Notes under the pieces: generated by a model
The model's database searches: none
What the model saw: the letters and a program-made list of their open reading frames with translations, nothing else
Told to the model about the DNA's origin: nothing
Translations under genes and position numbers: made by a program
Assembly: GCF_000746525.1 (NCBI RefSeq)
Contig: NZ_CP009048.1
Span: 1,419,501-1,483,500 of the forward strand
Origin: Pseudomonas alkylphenolica
GTDB taxonomy: Bacteria; Pseudomonadota; Gammaproteobacteria; Pseudomonadales; Pseudomonadaceae
DNA length: 64,000 bases
Direction: 5' to 3'
Part shown: piece after piece, positions 44,099 to 52,856 of the stretch
How positions within the stretch are numbered: the stretch's first letter is position 1
Layout of the letters: every line of letters starts with the position of its first letter

Positions 44099-44927
44099 GG
44101 TAGCTCCTCTTCAACAGCCATTGATGGACGACGGTCACCAGGGTCATCAGCCCGACCAGGATCACTGCCAGGGCGCTGGCCAGGTTCGGGTCCAGGGAAA
44201 TATCGCCGGCCACCAGCGCCGCGATACGAATCGGCAGGACGTTGAAGTTGCCGGTGGTCAGGGCATAGACCGTGGCGTAGGCGCCGAGGGCATTGGCCAG
44301 CAGAATCACGAAGGTGCCCAACAGTGCCGGTGTCATCACCGGCAGGCCGATATGCAGCCAGTACTGCCAGGCGTTGGCGCCGAGCAGTTCAGCCGATTCG
44401 CGCCAGTCTTCACGCAGGGCATCGAAGGCCGGGTAGAGCAGCAGTACGCCCAGCGGAATCTGGAAGTAGGTGTAAAGGATGATCAGGCCGGTTTTCGAAT
44501 AGAGGTTGAAGTCCTCGATGATCCCGGCCTGTTTCAGTAGCATGGTCAGCGCGCCGTTGAAACCGAGGAGGATGATGAAGGCAAAGGCCAGCGGCACGCC
44601 GGCAAAGTTGCTGGTCATGTTGGCGAAGGCGTTGACGAAGTCGCGCAGGCGCGAGTCGACCTTGCGTAGCGAGTAGCTGCCAAGAATGGCGATGAGGATG
44701 CCGAACACACTCGACCAGAAGCTGATCTCCAGGCTGTGCTGGATCGCCTGGCGGTAGAACCGCGATTCGAACACTTTACTGAAGTTGGCCAAGCCCCAGC
44801 CGCTTTCGGCTTGCAGGCTGTGGATCGCCACCCAGGCCAGTGGGGCGATCTGGAAAATGATGAAAAACAGCGCAAAAGGCAGCAGGAACAGTGACGCCAG
44901 CCACTTGCTGCGTTTGATCGAATTCAC
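44085..44927 (-). CDS. ABC transporter permease, first
   Basis: A 280-residue inner-membrane protein with six predicted helices and the EAA loop (WRESAELLGANAWQYWLHIGLPVM). It starts with GTG at 44927, which overlaps the stop of the phosphodiesterase gene as GTGA. A longer frame exists upstream but runs through the coding sequence of that gene, so it is not used. Together with the second permease it forms the membrane pore. Confidence 0.9.
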   Translation of the reverse strand: MNSIKRSKWLASLFLLPFALFFIIFQIAPLAWVAIHSLQAESGWGLANFSKVFESRFYRQAIQHSLEISFWSSVFGILIAILGSYSLRKVDSRLRDFVNAFANMTSNFAGVPLAFAFIILLGFNGALTMLLKQAGIIEDFNLYSKTGLIILYTYFQIPLGVLLLYPAFDALREDWRESAELLGANAWQYWLHIGLPVMTPALLGTFVILLANALGAYATVYALTTGNFNVLPIRIAALVAGDISLDPNLASALAVILVGLMTLVTVVHQWLLKRSYHVAR

Positions 44928-45730
44928 TTGAGCAGCTCCCGGCACACCGGCTTGTCGTGGGGCACGCCCAGCAGTTCGCAGATCGTCCCGCACAGTTCGG
45001 TTTGCAGCGGTTTGGCGGCGGGGTCGAGGCTGAAGGCATCGCCAAACACGAACAGCGGCACCTCGCGCTCCTCGGCCAGCAGGCCGTTGTGCGAGCGGTC
45101 GTTGTTCATGCCATGGTCGGCGGTGACCAGCACCTGGTAACCCTCTTGCAGCCAGGTTTGCAGGTAGTCGGCCAGGAGGATGTCGGCGCTGCGCGCGCTG
45201 TTGCGGTACTGGCTGCTGTCCAGGCCATGGCGGTGGCCGGCATCGTCGATGTTCATCGGATGCACCAGGAGGAAGTTCGGTGCATGACGGCGGCGCAGGT
45301 ATTCGGCATCGGCGAACAGGTGTGAATCCGGGTAATGGTCGGCGTAGTAGAACAGGCCATGCTGGATCGGTAGCTTGGGCGCATGGGTGTGACGGTCGCG
45401 CAGCGGGTCGAACGGTGAGCGGTTGTACAGCTCGCTGACCCAGTGATAGGCCGCCGCCGCAGTACCCAGACCGGCTTCGCGGGCGTAGTGGAAGATGCTG
45501 CGCTGGTTGGACAGGCGGGTGACGTTGTTGTGCACGATGCCGCTGTCGATGGGCGCTACGCCGGTGAGGATGCACTCGTACAGCGGGCGTGACAGCGCTG
45601 GCAGCTCGCATTCCAGACGATACAGGGCGGCGCGGTCGGCCTCGACGTAGGCGTGCAGGTGGCCCATGGCATGGTGCGCGACCTGATGGTTCAGACCATC
45701 GAGCAGGACCAGGATGACGTTGTTGTTCAT
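44924..45730 (-). CDS. Cytosolic nucleotide pyrophosphatase/phosphodiesterase-like enzyme (alkaline phosphatase fold)
   Basis: A 268-residue enzyme without signal peptide. Alkaline-phosphatase-superfamily metal ligands are visible: Asp11 (LLDGLN), Asp162 and His166 in DxxGHxxG, and Asp205-His206 (TADHGMNND). The nucleophile position, Thr in NPP enzymes, aligns with Ser47 in ELPALSRPLYECILTG. NPP and phosphonoacetate hydrolases cut phosphodiester, phosphoanhydride or C-P bonds. It lies between the binding protein and the permease genes, so it probably acts on the imported compound after uptake. GGAG precedes the start. Substrate is unknown. Confidence 0.85.
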   Translation of the reverse strand: MNNNVILVLLDGLNHQVAHHAMGHLHAYVEADRAALYRLECELPALSRPLYECILTGVAPIDSGIVHNNVTRLSNQRSIFHYAREAGLGTAAAAYHWVSELYNRSPFDPLRDRHTHAPKLPIQHGLFYYADHYPDSHLFADAEYLRRRHAPNFLLVHPMNIDDAGHRHGLDSSQYRNSARSADILLADYLQTWLQEGYQVLVTADHGMNNDRSHNGLLAEEREVPLFVFGDAFSLDPAAKPLQTELCGTICELLGVPHDKPVCRELLK

Positions 45731-45757
45731 GGTTTCTCCGCAGTAGGTGGTGGCCGT

Positions 45758-45807
45758 ATCGCGGGGCAAGCCCGCTCCCACCGGTGGGAGCGGGCTTGCC
45801 CCGCGAT
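45758..45807. repeat. REP pair 6, a perfect 50-bp palindrome
   Basis: The two REP units lie directly back to back, so that 25 bp and 25 bp are perfect complements. It sits between the binding-protein stop (45813) and the phosphodiesterase start (45730) on the minus strand, inside the operon. In RNA it would form a very stable hairpin that protects the 3' end of the upstream binding-protein message. Confidence 0.95.
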
Positions 45808-45812
45808 CAGGA

Positions 45813-46877
45813 TCACTCCATCTCGATGATCACTTGCTCCTGCCACATCTGCGGCAGCTTCTTCGAGGTCGCTTCCCAGGCCGCCGCATCCTTGATTGGC
45901 TGCACGGCTTTGTACTGGTCATTGGGCAGCAGTTTGGCCTGAACCTCAGCCGGCAATGTCAGGTGCTCGGCGCGGATCGGCCGGGCGTGACCTTCAGCCA
46001 GGTTGATCTGCCCGGCATCACTGAAGATGTACTCGCGGGTCAGCTTGGCGGCGTTGGGGTTCTTGGCGTACTTGTTGATGATGGTGGTATAGCCGGAGAT
46101 CACCGAACCGTCAGACGGGATCAACACTTCGAAACGATTCGGGTCGATCTGCTGGCGATAGCTCAGGCCGTTGAAGTCCCAGACCACGCCGACTTCGATT
46201 TCACCCTTTTCCAGGGTCTGGATCGTCGGGTTGGCCAGCGACAGGCGTTTTTGCTTGGCGAGGTCAGCGAACAGCGCCAGACCCGGCTCGATGTTCTTCT
46301 CGCTACCGCCATTGGCGATGGCGGCAGCCAGCACGCCGTTGGCCGCCTGGGCTGCGGTGCTCACGTCACCGATGGCCACCTTGTACTTGCCATTTTTCAG
46401 GTCTGCCCATTTTTTGGGCATGTCAGCTTCCTTCACCACTTGCTTGTTGATGATGAAGGCGATACTGCCGGTATAGGCCAGGGCCCAGTGCCCGTCTTTA
46501 TCCTTGGCCCAGGCCGGAACCTGCTCCCAGGTGCTGGGTTTGTACGGCTGGGTCACGCCCTTGGCCACGGCAATCGGGCCGAAGGCGGCACCAACGTCAC
46601 CGATGTCGGCGCTGGCGTTGTCTTTCTCGGCATCGAACTTGGCGACTTCCTGGGCCGAGCTCATGTCGGTATCCATGTGCTTGAGGCCGTATTTTTTCGC
46701 CAGGTCTTCCCAGGTGCCTTTCCAGTTGGCCCAGGCATCGGGCATGCCCACGCTGTTGACTGCGCCTTCCTTGCGGGCGGCGTCTTCGAGGGCCTTGAGG
46801 TCGGTGTCGGCGGCCATGGCCGACGTGCACAGGGCGATGGTCGAGCCTAGCAGTGATGCCAGAAAAAGCTGTTTCAT
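45813..46877 (-). CDS. ABC transporter substrate-binding protein (2-aminoethylphosphonate-binding-like)
   Basis: A 354-residue periplasmic protein with a signal peptide ending SAMA-ADTDLK (about residue 22). The type 2 binding fold is of the Fe3+/2-aminoethylphosphonate group (GTWEDLAKKYGL, then a cleft with DIGDVGAAFG and VWDFNGLSYRQQID). It is the first gene of the operon and has AAGGAG before the ATG. It could bind an organophosphorus compound such as a phosphodiester or phosphonate. The ligand cannot be read from the sequence. Confidence 0.88.
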   Translation of the reverse strand: MKQLFLASLLGSTIALCTSAMAADTDLKALEDAARKEGAVNSVGMPDAWANWKGTWEDLAKKYGLKHMDTDMSSAQEVAKFDAEKDNASADIGDVGAAFGPIAVAKGVTQPYKPSTWEQVPAWAKDKDGHWALAYTGSIAFIINKQVVKEADMPKKWADLKNGKYKVAIGDVSTAAQAANGVLAAAIANGGSEKNIEPGLALFADLAKQKRLSLANPTIQTLEKGEIEVGVVWDFNGLSYRQQIDPNRFEVLIPSDGSVISGYTTIINKYAKNPNAAKLTREYIFSDAGQINLAEGHARPIRAEHLTLPAEVQAKLLPNDQYKAVQPIKDAAAWEATSKKLPQMWQEQVIIEME

Positions 46878-46943
46878 CCGAAGCTCCTTGGTGGGTGCCG
46901 TGCAAAACGCGAATGGTGTTGTTGGACGTTGTTGCGATTCGGT

Positions 46944-46955
46944 TGGTCTAGGTCA
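46944..46955. promoter_or_regulatory. Degenerate operator-like sequence upstream of the ABC operon
   Basis: TGGTCTAGGTCA is two changes from the palindrome TGGTCT-AGACCA typical of GntR/UTRA regulators. It lies about 70 bp upstream of the binding-protein gene. Confidence 0.35.
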
Positions 46956-47141
46956 GCAATACCCGAGCCAAGGTAGGCCTGTTGCATGACAATTTGATGT
47001 CCAGCGCCGCCCCCGGTCAGGGCTTGCACCCCTGAAAACCAAGCGTAGACCACCTTGGCTGTCATCTGAGATTCATCTGGTTTGCCTAGGCTTGCACTAT
47101 TCTCATAGCCCTGAAGGCGCCAAATGTGTGCGCTGCCGGTG

Positions 47142-47155
47142 CTGGACTAGTCCAG
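47142..47155. promoter_or_regulatory. 14-bp palindromic operator of the GntR/UTRA regulator
   Basis: CTGGACTAGTCCAG is an exact palindrome with the central ACTAGT core common in UTRA-family operators, 14 bp before the regulator's ATG. This suggests that the regulator represses its own gene and, from the divergent layout, the ABC operon. Confidence 0.65.
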
Positions 47156-47169
47156 ATAGGTAACCTTCG

Positions 47170-47883
47170 ATGCAGCCACTGCCGCCGCGAGCAGTAACAG
47201 CTATCTGTCATGCCCTGCAGGAGCAGATTGAGCATGGCCTTCTCTCGCCCGGCTGCAAGCTGCCGGCCGAACGCAAGCTCAGCGAGGTGTTCGACACCAC
47301 GCGCATCACCCTGCGCGAGGCACTGGTGCAACTGGAGGCACGCGGGCTGATTTACCGCGAGGAGCGGCGCGGCTGGTTTGTCGCGCCCGAACGGCTGACC
47401 TACGACCTGATCGAGCGCAGCCACTTTCATGCGATGGTCCGCGAACAGGGGCGCGAGGCACGTACCGAGCTGTTGTCGGCGCGTTTGTTACCGGCGGCCG
47501 CGGCGGTATGCGCACGCTTGCAGTTGCCGCCGTTGTCGAGCGTGATCCAGATCTGCCGCCTGCGCCGGATTGATGGCCGCGCGGTGCTGTATGCAGAGCA
47601 TTACCTGAACCCCGAGTATTTTCCGGGCATTCTTGAGCACGACCTCAGCCAGTCGCTGACCGAGCTCTATGCCCGCAGCTACGGCATCGAATACGGCAGG
47701 GTACGTTTCGAGATTCTGCCCACGGCCTTGCCAGTGGCGGCGGCCACCGCGCTCAAGGTGTCAGCCGGCAGCCCCGGGCTGCATATCACCCGGGTCAACA
47801 GTGACCAGCAGGGCCGGCTGATCGACTGTGATCTTGAGTACTGGCGGCACGATGCGATCCGCATCAAGGCCGAGGCAGGGTGA
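47170..47883 (+). CDS. GntR/HutC-family (UTRA) regulator of the ABC operon
   Basis: A 237-residue regulator. The N-terminal winged helix (QEQIEHGLLSPGCKLPAERK then TTRITLREALVQLEARGL) is GntR type, and the C-terminal UTRA domain (about 90-230; ICRLRRIDGRAVLYAEHYL) binds small ligands. It is divergent from the ABC operon, with a palindrome in between, so it probably controls it in response to the transported compound. The SD is weak. UTRA regulators of phosphonate operons (PhnF type) are a fair comparison. Confidence 0.88.
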   Translation: MQPLPPRAVTAICHALQEQIEHGLLSPGCKLPAERKLSEVFDTTRITLREALVQLEARGLIYREERRGWFVAPERLTYDLIERSHFHAMVREQGREARTELLSARLLPAAAAVCARLQLPPLSSVIQICRLRRIDGRAVLYAEHYLNPEYFPGILEHDLSQSLTELYARSYGIEYGRVRFEILPTALPVAAATALKVSAGSPGLHITRVNSDQQGRLIDCDLEYWRHDAIRIKAEAG

Positions 47884-47885
47884 GC

Positions 47886-47952
47886 ATTGCGGGTCAAGCC
47901 CGCTCCCACAGCGGTCACCTCAAGCCCGGTGGGAGCGGGCTTGACCCGCGAT
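47886..47952. repeat. REP pair 7, variant arms
   Basis: Both arms carry GGTCAAG in place of GGGCAAG (GCGGGTCAAGCCCGC and its complement), a change made on both sides so that pairing is kept. Confidence 0.92.
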
Positions 47953-47958
47953 AAGGCC

Positions 47959-50091
47959 CTAATCAGCGCTCGCCCCGCCAGCCGTGATCACCTGCACCGA
48001 CAACCGCGGCGTCGCCAGGTCCAGCCCGGCTTCATCGAGCTGACGCTTGAGCGCCAGGTTGAAGGCCCGCGACACTTCCCACTGCTTGATCGGCGCGGTC
48101 TTGAAGCGTGCGCGCAGGATCGCCGAGCCCGATTCGAAACTCTCCACCCCTTGCAGCTCCAGTGGCGACCAGATGTTGCGGCGCATCAACGGGTCGTTGC
48201 GCATCTTCTGGCCGACATCGCGAATCAGGCTGATGGCCTGGTCGATGTTCATGCTGTGCGGAATCGCCACGCGGAAAATCGCGTAGCCGAACTCGCGGGA
48301 GTAGTTCTTGATGCTCTTGATTTCACTGAACGGGATGGTGTGGACGATGCCGTCGATATCGCGCAGGCGTACGGTGCGGATGGTCAGGCCTTCGACCGTG
48401 CCGAGGTGACCGCCGACATCGACATAGTCGTCAATCGCCAGCGAGTCTTCGATGATGAACAGGCCGGTAATCAGGTCGGCGACCAGTGACTGGGCACCGA
48501 AGCCGATGGCCAGGCCGATCACCCCGGCACCGGCCAGCAACGGGGTGACGTTCATGCCCATATTGGCCAGGGCGACGATCACCGCAATGATGAAAATCGC
48601 TACGAACAGCACGTTGCGGATCAGCGGCATCATGGTTTGCGCGCGGGTGTTGGCCAGGCCTTTGCGCGAGCGGGTCAAGGCATGGTGCACGGCAGTGTCG
48701 GCGAGGATCCACACCAGCCAGGCGGCGATCAGGGTGCCGGCCAGGCCGAGAAGGCGCATCGCTACCTCATGGCCTTCGCCTTCGGTGAAGCCAATCAGGG
48801 AAAAGCCCCAGACCCGCAAGCCCAGCTCGATAAACACCAGCCAGATCGCCATGTGCACCAAGGTGTAGCCAAAGTTGCGCAGGCGTTCGTTATACACCGC
48901 CTGGCGGCGGTTGGCCCGTTGCGGTTTAAGCCCATGGCGACGCACCAGACCATTGATGACCATGCACAGAATCAGCAGCACCGTGCACATCAACGACTGA
49001 CGCAGGGCGGTGCTGGTATCACCCGCGGAGATGAACGTGGCAAATAGCGAGATGCCAACCAGCACCAGCGCTGGCAAATACCAGAAGGTCCCGAGGATTT
49101 CGATGGTATCGCTAAGCGCCCGGCGGGTCAGGCGCCGAGACAGCGGCTGGTTGCGGATCAGATGAGCGATGGGACGGCGAAAGCGCAGGATGAACAGCGC
49201 AGTCGACAGTGCCGCCAGAATGTTGGCCAGGGTAGCCAGGGTGTGTGCCAGGTGATCGCCGAGGGAACCGGCCATACGCGGATCATTCATCGCCTCGCCA
49301 AAGGCGGCGAAGCTGCCGATCAGCCACAGCGGGCGAAAGGCCTGGTGGCGAAGGATGTGCAGGGCGCGATGGCGGTGCGGGCCGTCGAGCAGGGAAAAGG
49401 CGATGACGCAGATCGCCGAGAAGCAGGTACCCACCACCAGGGCATACGCCAGCACCATGGCCATCGACTTGCCCAGTGACGAGGGCAGGGCGAAGCTCAG
49501 GTACACGGTAATCAGCAGCGCCACCAGCCACGGGCCGAGCTTGCGCAAGGCAAAGCGCACCAGGTCCCAGGTGCGTGGGTGCTGCGGCAATTCTTCCGTC
49601 AGACCGAAGCGCAGCCGCAGCCGATGGCTGACCCAGTTCAGGGCATAGGCCAGCAGGCTCCAGAGCGCAATGATGGTGGCGAAGCCAAACAGGATGGGGG
49701 GCCATTCCTGGAGTGGAACCAGGCGAGCGTTGAATTCGATCTGGGCCAGTTCCAGCTCGCGGGTCCAGCGCGTGAGCGGGCTGGCGTCTCCACTGAACTG
49801 TTTTTCCAGCTCGGCGAACGTGCTGCCGATCAGGCCCAGTACGCCTTGCTCGGCAGCCGGTTGCGCCTGCTTGGTGCTGTCGCGCAGCTTCTTCAGGTCG
49901 GCCAGCAGCTTGCTGCGCTGCTGATCGTTTTCCAGGTTCTTGATGACTTCGTCCAGGGACTGGGCCAGCGGCTCGCTGGCCTCGGGCTGGGCTTTGCTAC
50001 CGCCAAGCAGGCTCGGCAGGCCGGCAGCGTGGGCCGGGGCCAGGAAGAATAACGCCAGGAATACAGCTAGAACGCGGAAAAAAGCGGGCAC
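47959..50091 (-). CDS. Mechanosensitive ion channel of the MscS/MscM (YbiO) type
   Basis: A 710-residue protein. A signal peptide (residues 1-22) and a periplasmic coiled-coil region are followed by about ten membrane helices and the MscS core: pore helix GVIGLAIGFGAQSLVADLITGLFI and a beta domain with DDYVDVGGHLGTVEGL. It opens under membrane tension to release solutes on osmotic downshock. The start is GTG at 50091 with GAGGT upstream. Long N-terminal extension places it with the YbiO/YnaI-like group rather than the small MscS. Confidence 0.92.
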   Translation of the reverse strand: MPAFFRVLAVFLALFFLAPAHAAGLPSLLGGSKAQPEASEPLAQSLDEVIKNLENDQQRSKLLADLKKLRDSTKQAQPAAEQGVLGLIGSTFAELEKQFSGDASPLTRWTRELELAQIEFNARLVPLQEWPPILFGFATIIALWSLLAYALNWVSHRLRLRFGLTEELPQHPRTWDLVRFALRKLGPWLVALLITVYLSFALPSSLGKSMAMVLAYALVVGTCFSAICVIAFSLLDGPHRHRALHILRHQAFRPLWLIGSFAAFGEAMNDPRMAGSLGDHLAHTLATLANILAALSTALFILRFRRPIAHLIRNQPLSRRLTRRALSDTIEILGTFWYLPALVLVGISLFATFISAGDTSTALRQSLMCTVLLILCMVINGLVRRHGLKPQRANRRQAVYNERLRNFGYTLVHMAIWLVFIELGLRVWGFSLIGFTEGEGHEVAMRLLGLAGTLIAAWLVWILADTAVHHALTRSRKGLANTRAQTMMPLIRNVLFVAIFIIAVIVALANMGMNVTPLLAGAGVIGLAIGFGAQSLVADLITGLFIIEDSLAIDDYVDVGGHLGTVEGLTIRTVRLRDIDGIVHTIPFSEIKSIKNYSREFGYAIFRVAIPHSMNIDQAISLIRDVGQKMRNDPLMRRNIWSPLELQGVESFESGSAILRARFKTAPIKQWEVSRAFNLALKRQLDEAGLDLATPRLSVQVITAGGASAD

Positions 50092-50139
50092 CGGACAATC
50101 AACCTCAAAACGATCAATCGCCCGAGTGTAGTGTATTTG

Positions 50140-50304
50140 TCAGTTGAGTTTCTCGAGGATCTTCCAGCACATGATGCCGATCATGCCGAGGGTGCCGATC
50201 CACATCATGAACACACCGACATTGCGCTCACGCAGGGTGAAGCCCACGGTCAGCAGGATCAGGCCGGCAATTACCGGAAGGAACAGGGATTGGAAAGCAG
50301 ACAT
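50140..50304 (-). CDS. Small two-helix membrane protein
   Basis: A 54-residue protein with two hydrophobic segments: residues 4-22 (FQSLFLPVIAGLILLTVG) and 27-47 (VGVFMMWIGTLGMIGIMCW), separated by FTLRERN and ending in a charged KILEKLN tail. AAGGA lies 9 bp before the ATG. Third-position GC is as high as in the neighbouring genes. It matches a short conserved hypothetical found in Pseudomonas between apeB and the MscS gene. Function is unknown. Confidence 0.7.
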   Translation of the reverse strand: MSAFQSLFLPVIAGLILLTVGFTLRERNVGVFMMWIGTLGMIGIMCWKILEKLN

Positions 50305-50406
50305 GCGGCAAGGTCCTTGGATTCGAATTTATGCTGCAAGCATAGCGGGTATGGCTTTGAGGGAGTGTGATTGAGGTCAGTAGCGGGGCTTGCCCTGCGC
50401 TGCTTT

Positions 50407-51696
50407 TCAGGGCAGATCGCGACTGCGATAGAACGCCGTCAGCACCTTGACCAGATGCGCCAGGTCGTGGCTGCCGCACAGCTCGCGAATCGAGTGCATG
50501 GCGAAGGTCGGCAGGCCGATGTCCACGGTACGCACACCCAGGTGGCTGGCGGTGATCGGGCCGATGGTCGAGCCGCAACCCATGTCGCTGCGCACCACGA
50601 AGCTTTGCACCGGCACTTCCTCGGCCATGCACAGATGGCGGAAGAACCCGGCCGTCTCGCTGTTGGTGGCGTAGCGCTGGTTGTTGTTGACCTTGATCAC
50701 CGGGCCGGCATTGAGCTTGGGACCATGGTTGCCGTCATGCTTGTCGGCATAGTTGGGGTGCACGCCATGGGCATTGTCCGCCGAGACCAGCAGCGAGCGC
50801 TGGATCACGCGGACGAAGTCGTCACCCTCGGGCATCAGGCGGCGCAGGGTCTGTTCGAGCATCGGGCCATCGGCGCCGCAGGCCGAGCACGAGCCGACTT
50901 CTTCGTGGTCGTTGCACACCAGTACGCAGGTTTCTTCGCTGTCGGCACTGAGTAAGGCCTGCAGGCCGGCGTAGCAGGACAGCAGATTGTCCAGGCGCGC
51001 ACCGGCGATGAACTCACCGTTAAGGCCGATCAGCGCGGCGCTTTGGGTATCGTAGAAGCTCAGTTCGTAGTCCAGCACCACATCGGCGTTCAGGCCATGC
51101 TCGCGCGCCAGCTGGTCGGTGAGCAGGGCGCGGAAGTCGACACGCTCGTCACCGGCGACCTGGGCCAGGATCGGTGGCAGTTCGGTCTGCGGGTTGATCG
51201 TCCAGCCTTCGTTGGCGGTGCGATTGAGGTGGATCGCCAGGTTGGGGATGACCGCGATCGGCAGCTTGAAGTCGACCAGCTGGCTTTCGACCTTGCCGTC
51301 ACGACGGAAGGTCACCCGTCCGGCCAGCGACAGGTCACGGTCGAACCACGGGGCGAGCAGGGCGCCGCCGTAGACTTCAACGCCCAGCTGCCAGAAGCCC
51401 TGGCGCTGCAGCTCCGGTTGCGGCTTGACCCGCAGGCACGGGCTGTCGGTATGCGCACCGACCAGGCGGATGCCGTCGAGCAGCGGCGAATGGCGGCCGA
51501 GCTTGAAGGCGATGATCGAGGAGTCGTTGCGGGTCAGGTAATAGCGACCGCCGGCCACGGTGGCCCAGCTGTCGCGCTCGTCCAGGCGCTGGTAACCGGC
51601 GGCTTCCAGGCGTTGGGCCAGGGCAGCGGTGGCGTGGAACGGCGTGGGGGAAGCCTTGAGAAAGTCGATCAGGCCTTGGTTCAGTGCATCGCGCAT
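50407..51696 (-). CDS. apeB: M18 family aminopeptidase
   Basis: A 429-residue cytosolic metallopeptidase with two zinc ions in a dodecamer. Family motifs are clear: [13 protein letters not shown] (first metal His), NDHEEVGS with the catalytic Glu, and the C-terminal [11 protein letters not shown] and [16 protein letters not shown]. It removes N-terminal acidic or hydrophobic residues from peptides. The start has GGAG 7 bp upstream. REP pair 8 lies after its upstream side. Confidence 0.95.
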   Translation of the reverse strand: MRDALNQGLIDFLKASPTPFHATAALAQRLEAAGYQRLDERDSWATVAGGRYYLTRNDSSIIAFKLGRHSPLLDGIRLVGAHTDSPCLRVKPQPELQRQGFWQLGVEVYGGALLAPWFDRDLSLAGRVTFRRDGKVESQLVDFKLPIAVIPNLAIHLNRTANEGWTINPQTELPPILAQVAGDERVDFRALLTDQLAREHGLNADVVLDYELSFYDTQSAALIGLNGEFIAGARLDNLLSCYAGLQALLSADSEETCVLVCNDHEEVGSCSACGADGPMLEQTLRRLMPEGDDFVRVIQRSLLVSADNAHGVHPNYADKHDGNHGPKLNAGPVIKVNNNQRYATNSETAGFFRHLCMAEEVPVQSFVVRSDMGCGSTIGPITASHLGVRTVDIGLPTFAMHSIRELCGSHDLAHLVKVLTAFYRSRDLP

Positions 51697-51759
51697 AGGT
51701 CACTCCAGACAGCAGTGGCGCGAGTTTAGCGTACTTGGCGGGGGATTTGTGGCGTGCCT

Positions 51760-51824
51760 ATCGCGGGGCAAGCCCGCTCCCACAAGCTACTTTTGATCTC
51801 GGTGGGAGCGGGCTTGCCCCGCGA
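51760..51824. repeat. REP pair 8
   Basis: Inverted REP units between the apeB start and the rluA stop. Confidence 0.92.
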
Positions 51825-51833
51825 TGCGGTGAA

Positions 51834-52469
51834 TCAGAACGGCGCCGGACACTCAAAGCGCAGCCGCTCCCCGGACACCGGGTGAGTAAAGCTGAGCATG
51901 CTCGCATGCAGGCACAGGCGCTCATGGGCGGCGAGGGCTTCAGGGTAGGCATACAAACGATCACCCAGCAGTGGATGGCCGATCGACAGCATATGCACGC
52001 GCAACTGGTGCGAGCGCCCGGTAATCGGCGTCAGCTCCACCCGGCAGTGATCGCCACAGCGCTCCAGAATGCGCCAGAAGGTCAGCGCATGCTTGCCCTG
52101 CTCGTGGTCGACGACATGACGCGGCTTGGTCGGCGGATCGTAGCGCAGGGGCAGGTCGATGCTGCCGCTGTCGAGTTCCGGCTGGCCCCAGCACAGGGCG
52201 GTGTAGGCCTTCTCGGTTTCACGGTCATGGAACTGTCGGGACAGCTCGCGGTGACTGTCGGCATCGCGGGCCAGCAGGATAATCCCCGAGGTTTCCCAGT
52301 CCAGGCGATGGACGATCAGGGCGTCGGGATAGCCATTTTCCTGCAGGCGGGTAATCAGGCAATCCTTGTTGTCGTCGGCGCGCCCGGGCACAGACAGCAG
52401 CAGGGTCGGTTTGTTGATCACCAGGATCGCGTCATCCTCATAGAGGACGTGAACATTGGACAGCGGCAT
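51834..52469 (-). CDS. rluA: Dual-specificity pseudouridine synthase RluA
   Basis: A 211-residue enzyme that makes pseudouridine at 23S rRNA position 746 and tRNA position 32. The catalytic Asp lies in VHRLDWETSGIILLA. The length and the C-terminal RLRFECPAPF fit RluA rather than RluC/D. No S4 domain is present, as expected. It lies next to the min genes, as in PAO1 (from memory). Confidence 0.94.
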   Translation of the reverse strand: MPLSNVHVLYEDDAILVINKPTLLLSVPGRADDNKDCLITRLQENGYPDALIVHRLDWETSGIILLARDADSHRELSRQFHDRETEKAYTALCWGQPELDSGSIDLPLRYDPPTKPRHVVDHEQGKHALTFWRILERCGDHCRVELTPITGRSHQLRVHMLSIGHPLLGDRLYAYPEALAAHERLCLHASMLSFTHPVSGERLRFECPAPF

Positions 52470-52491
52470 TGCGTGTTCTCTGCAAACGCCA

Positions 52492-52575
52492 ACGGCGTGT
52501 GGGAGCGGGCTTGCCCCGCGATAGCGATCTGTCTGTCAAATCGCATCGCGGGGCAAGCCCGCTCCCACACGCCGT
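52492..52575. repeat. REP pair 9, with extended arms
   Basis: The inverted repeat extends beyond the REP core: ACGGCGTGTGGGAGCGGG on the left and its complement on the right, about 8 bp longer than the other copies. Confidence 0.93.
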
Positions 52576-52598
52576 GGCAGGTTACCCGTAGGCGCCGA

Positions 52599-52853
52599 TC
52601 AACGATCGGGCAGGGTGATGTTGAGTTCCAGGATCGAGCAGCTGCCCTGGTTTTCCAGAGCGACCTGCACATCATCGGAGCCGATGTTGACGTACTTGCG
52701 GATCACCTCCACCAGTTCCTTCTGCAGGGCTGGCAGGTAGTCCGGAGTACTGCGCTGACCGCGCTCGTGCGCCACGATGATCTGTAGACGCTCTTTCGCG
52801 ACCGAGGCGGTGCTTACTTTTTTGCTGGCACGAAAGAAGTCAAAAAGGTTCAT
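52599..52853 (-). CDS. minE: Cell division topological specificity factor MinE
   Basis: An 84-residue protein that drives the Min oscillation by stimulating MinD ATP hydrolysis and keeping MinCD off midcell. The N-terminal amphipathic [12 protein letters not shown] binds membrane; [19 protein letters not shown] is the MinD-binding region. It follows minD by 3 bp. The C-terminal topological domain is complete. Confidence 0.97.
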   Translation of the reverse strand: MNLFDFFRASKKVSTASVAKERLQIIVAHERGQRSTPDYLPALQKELVEVIRKYVNIGSDDVQVALENQGSCSILELNITLPDR

Positions 52854-52856
52854 TGG

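Noticed and set aside
44085..45611. 508-codon version of the first ABC permease
   Set aside because: Its first 228 codons run antisense-frame through the NPP-like gene and are Arg/Pro/Ala-rich; the GTG at 44927 with GTGA overlap is the sensible start.
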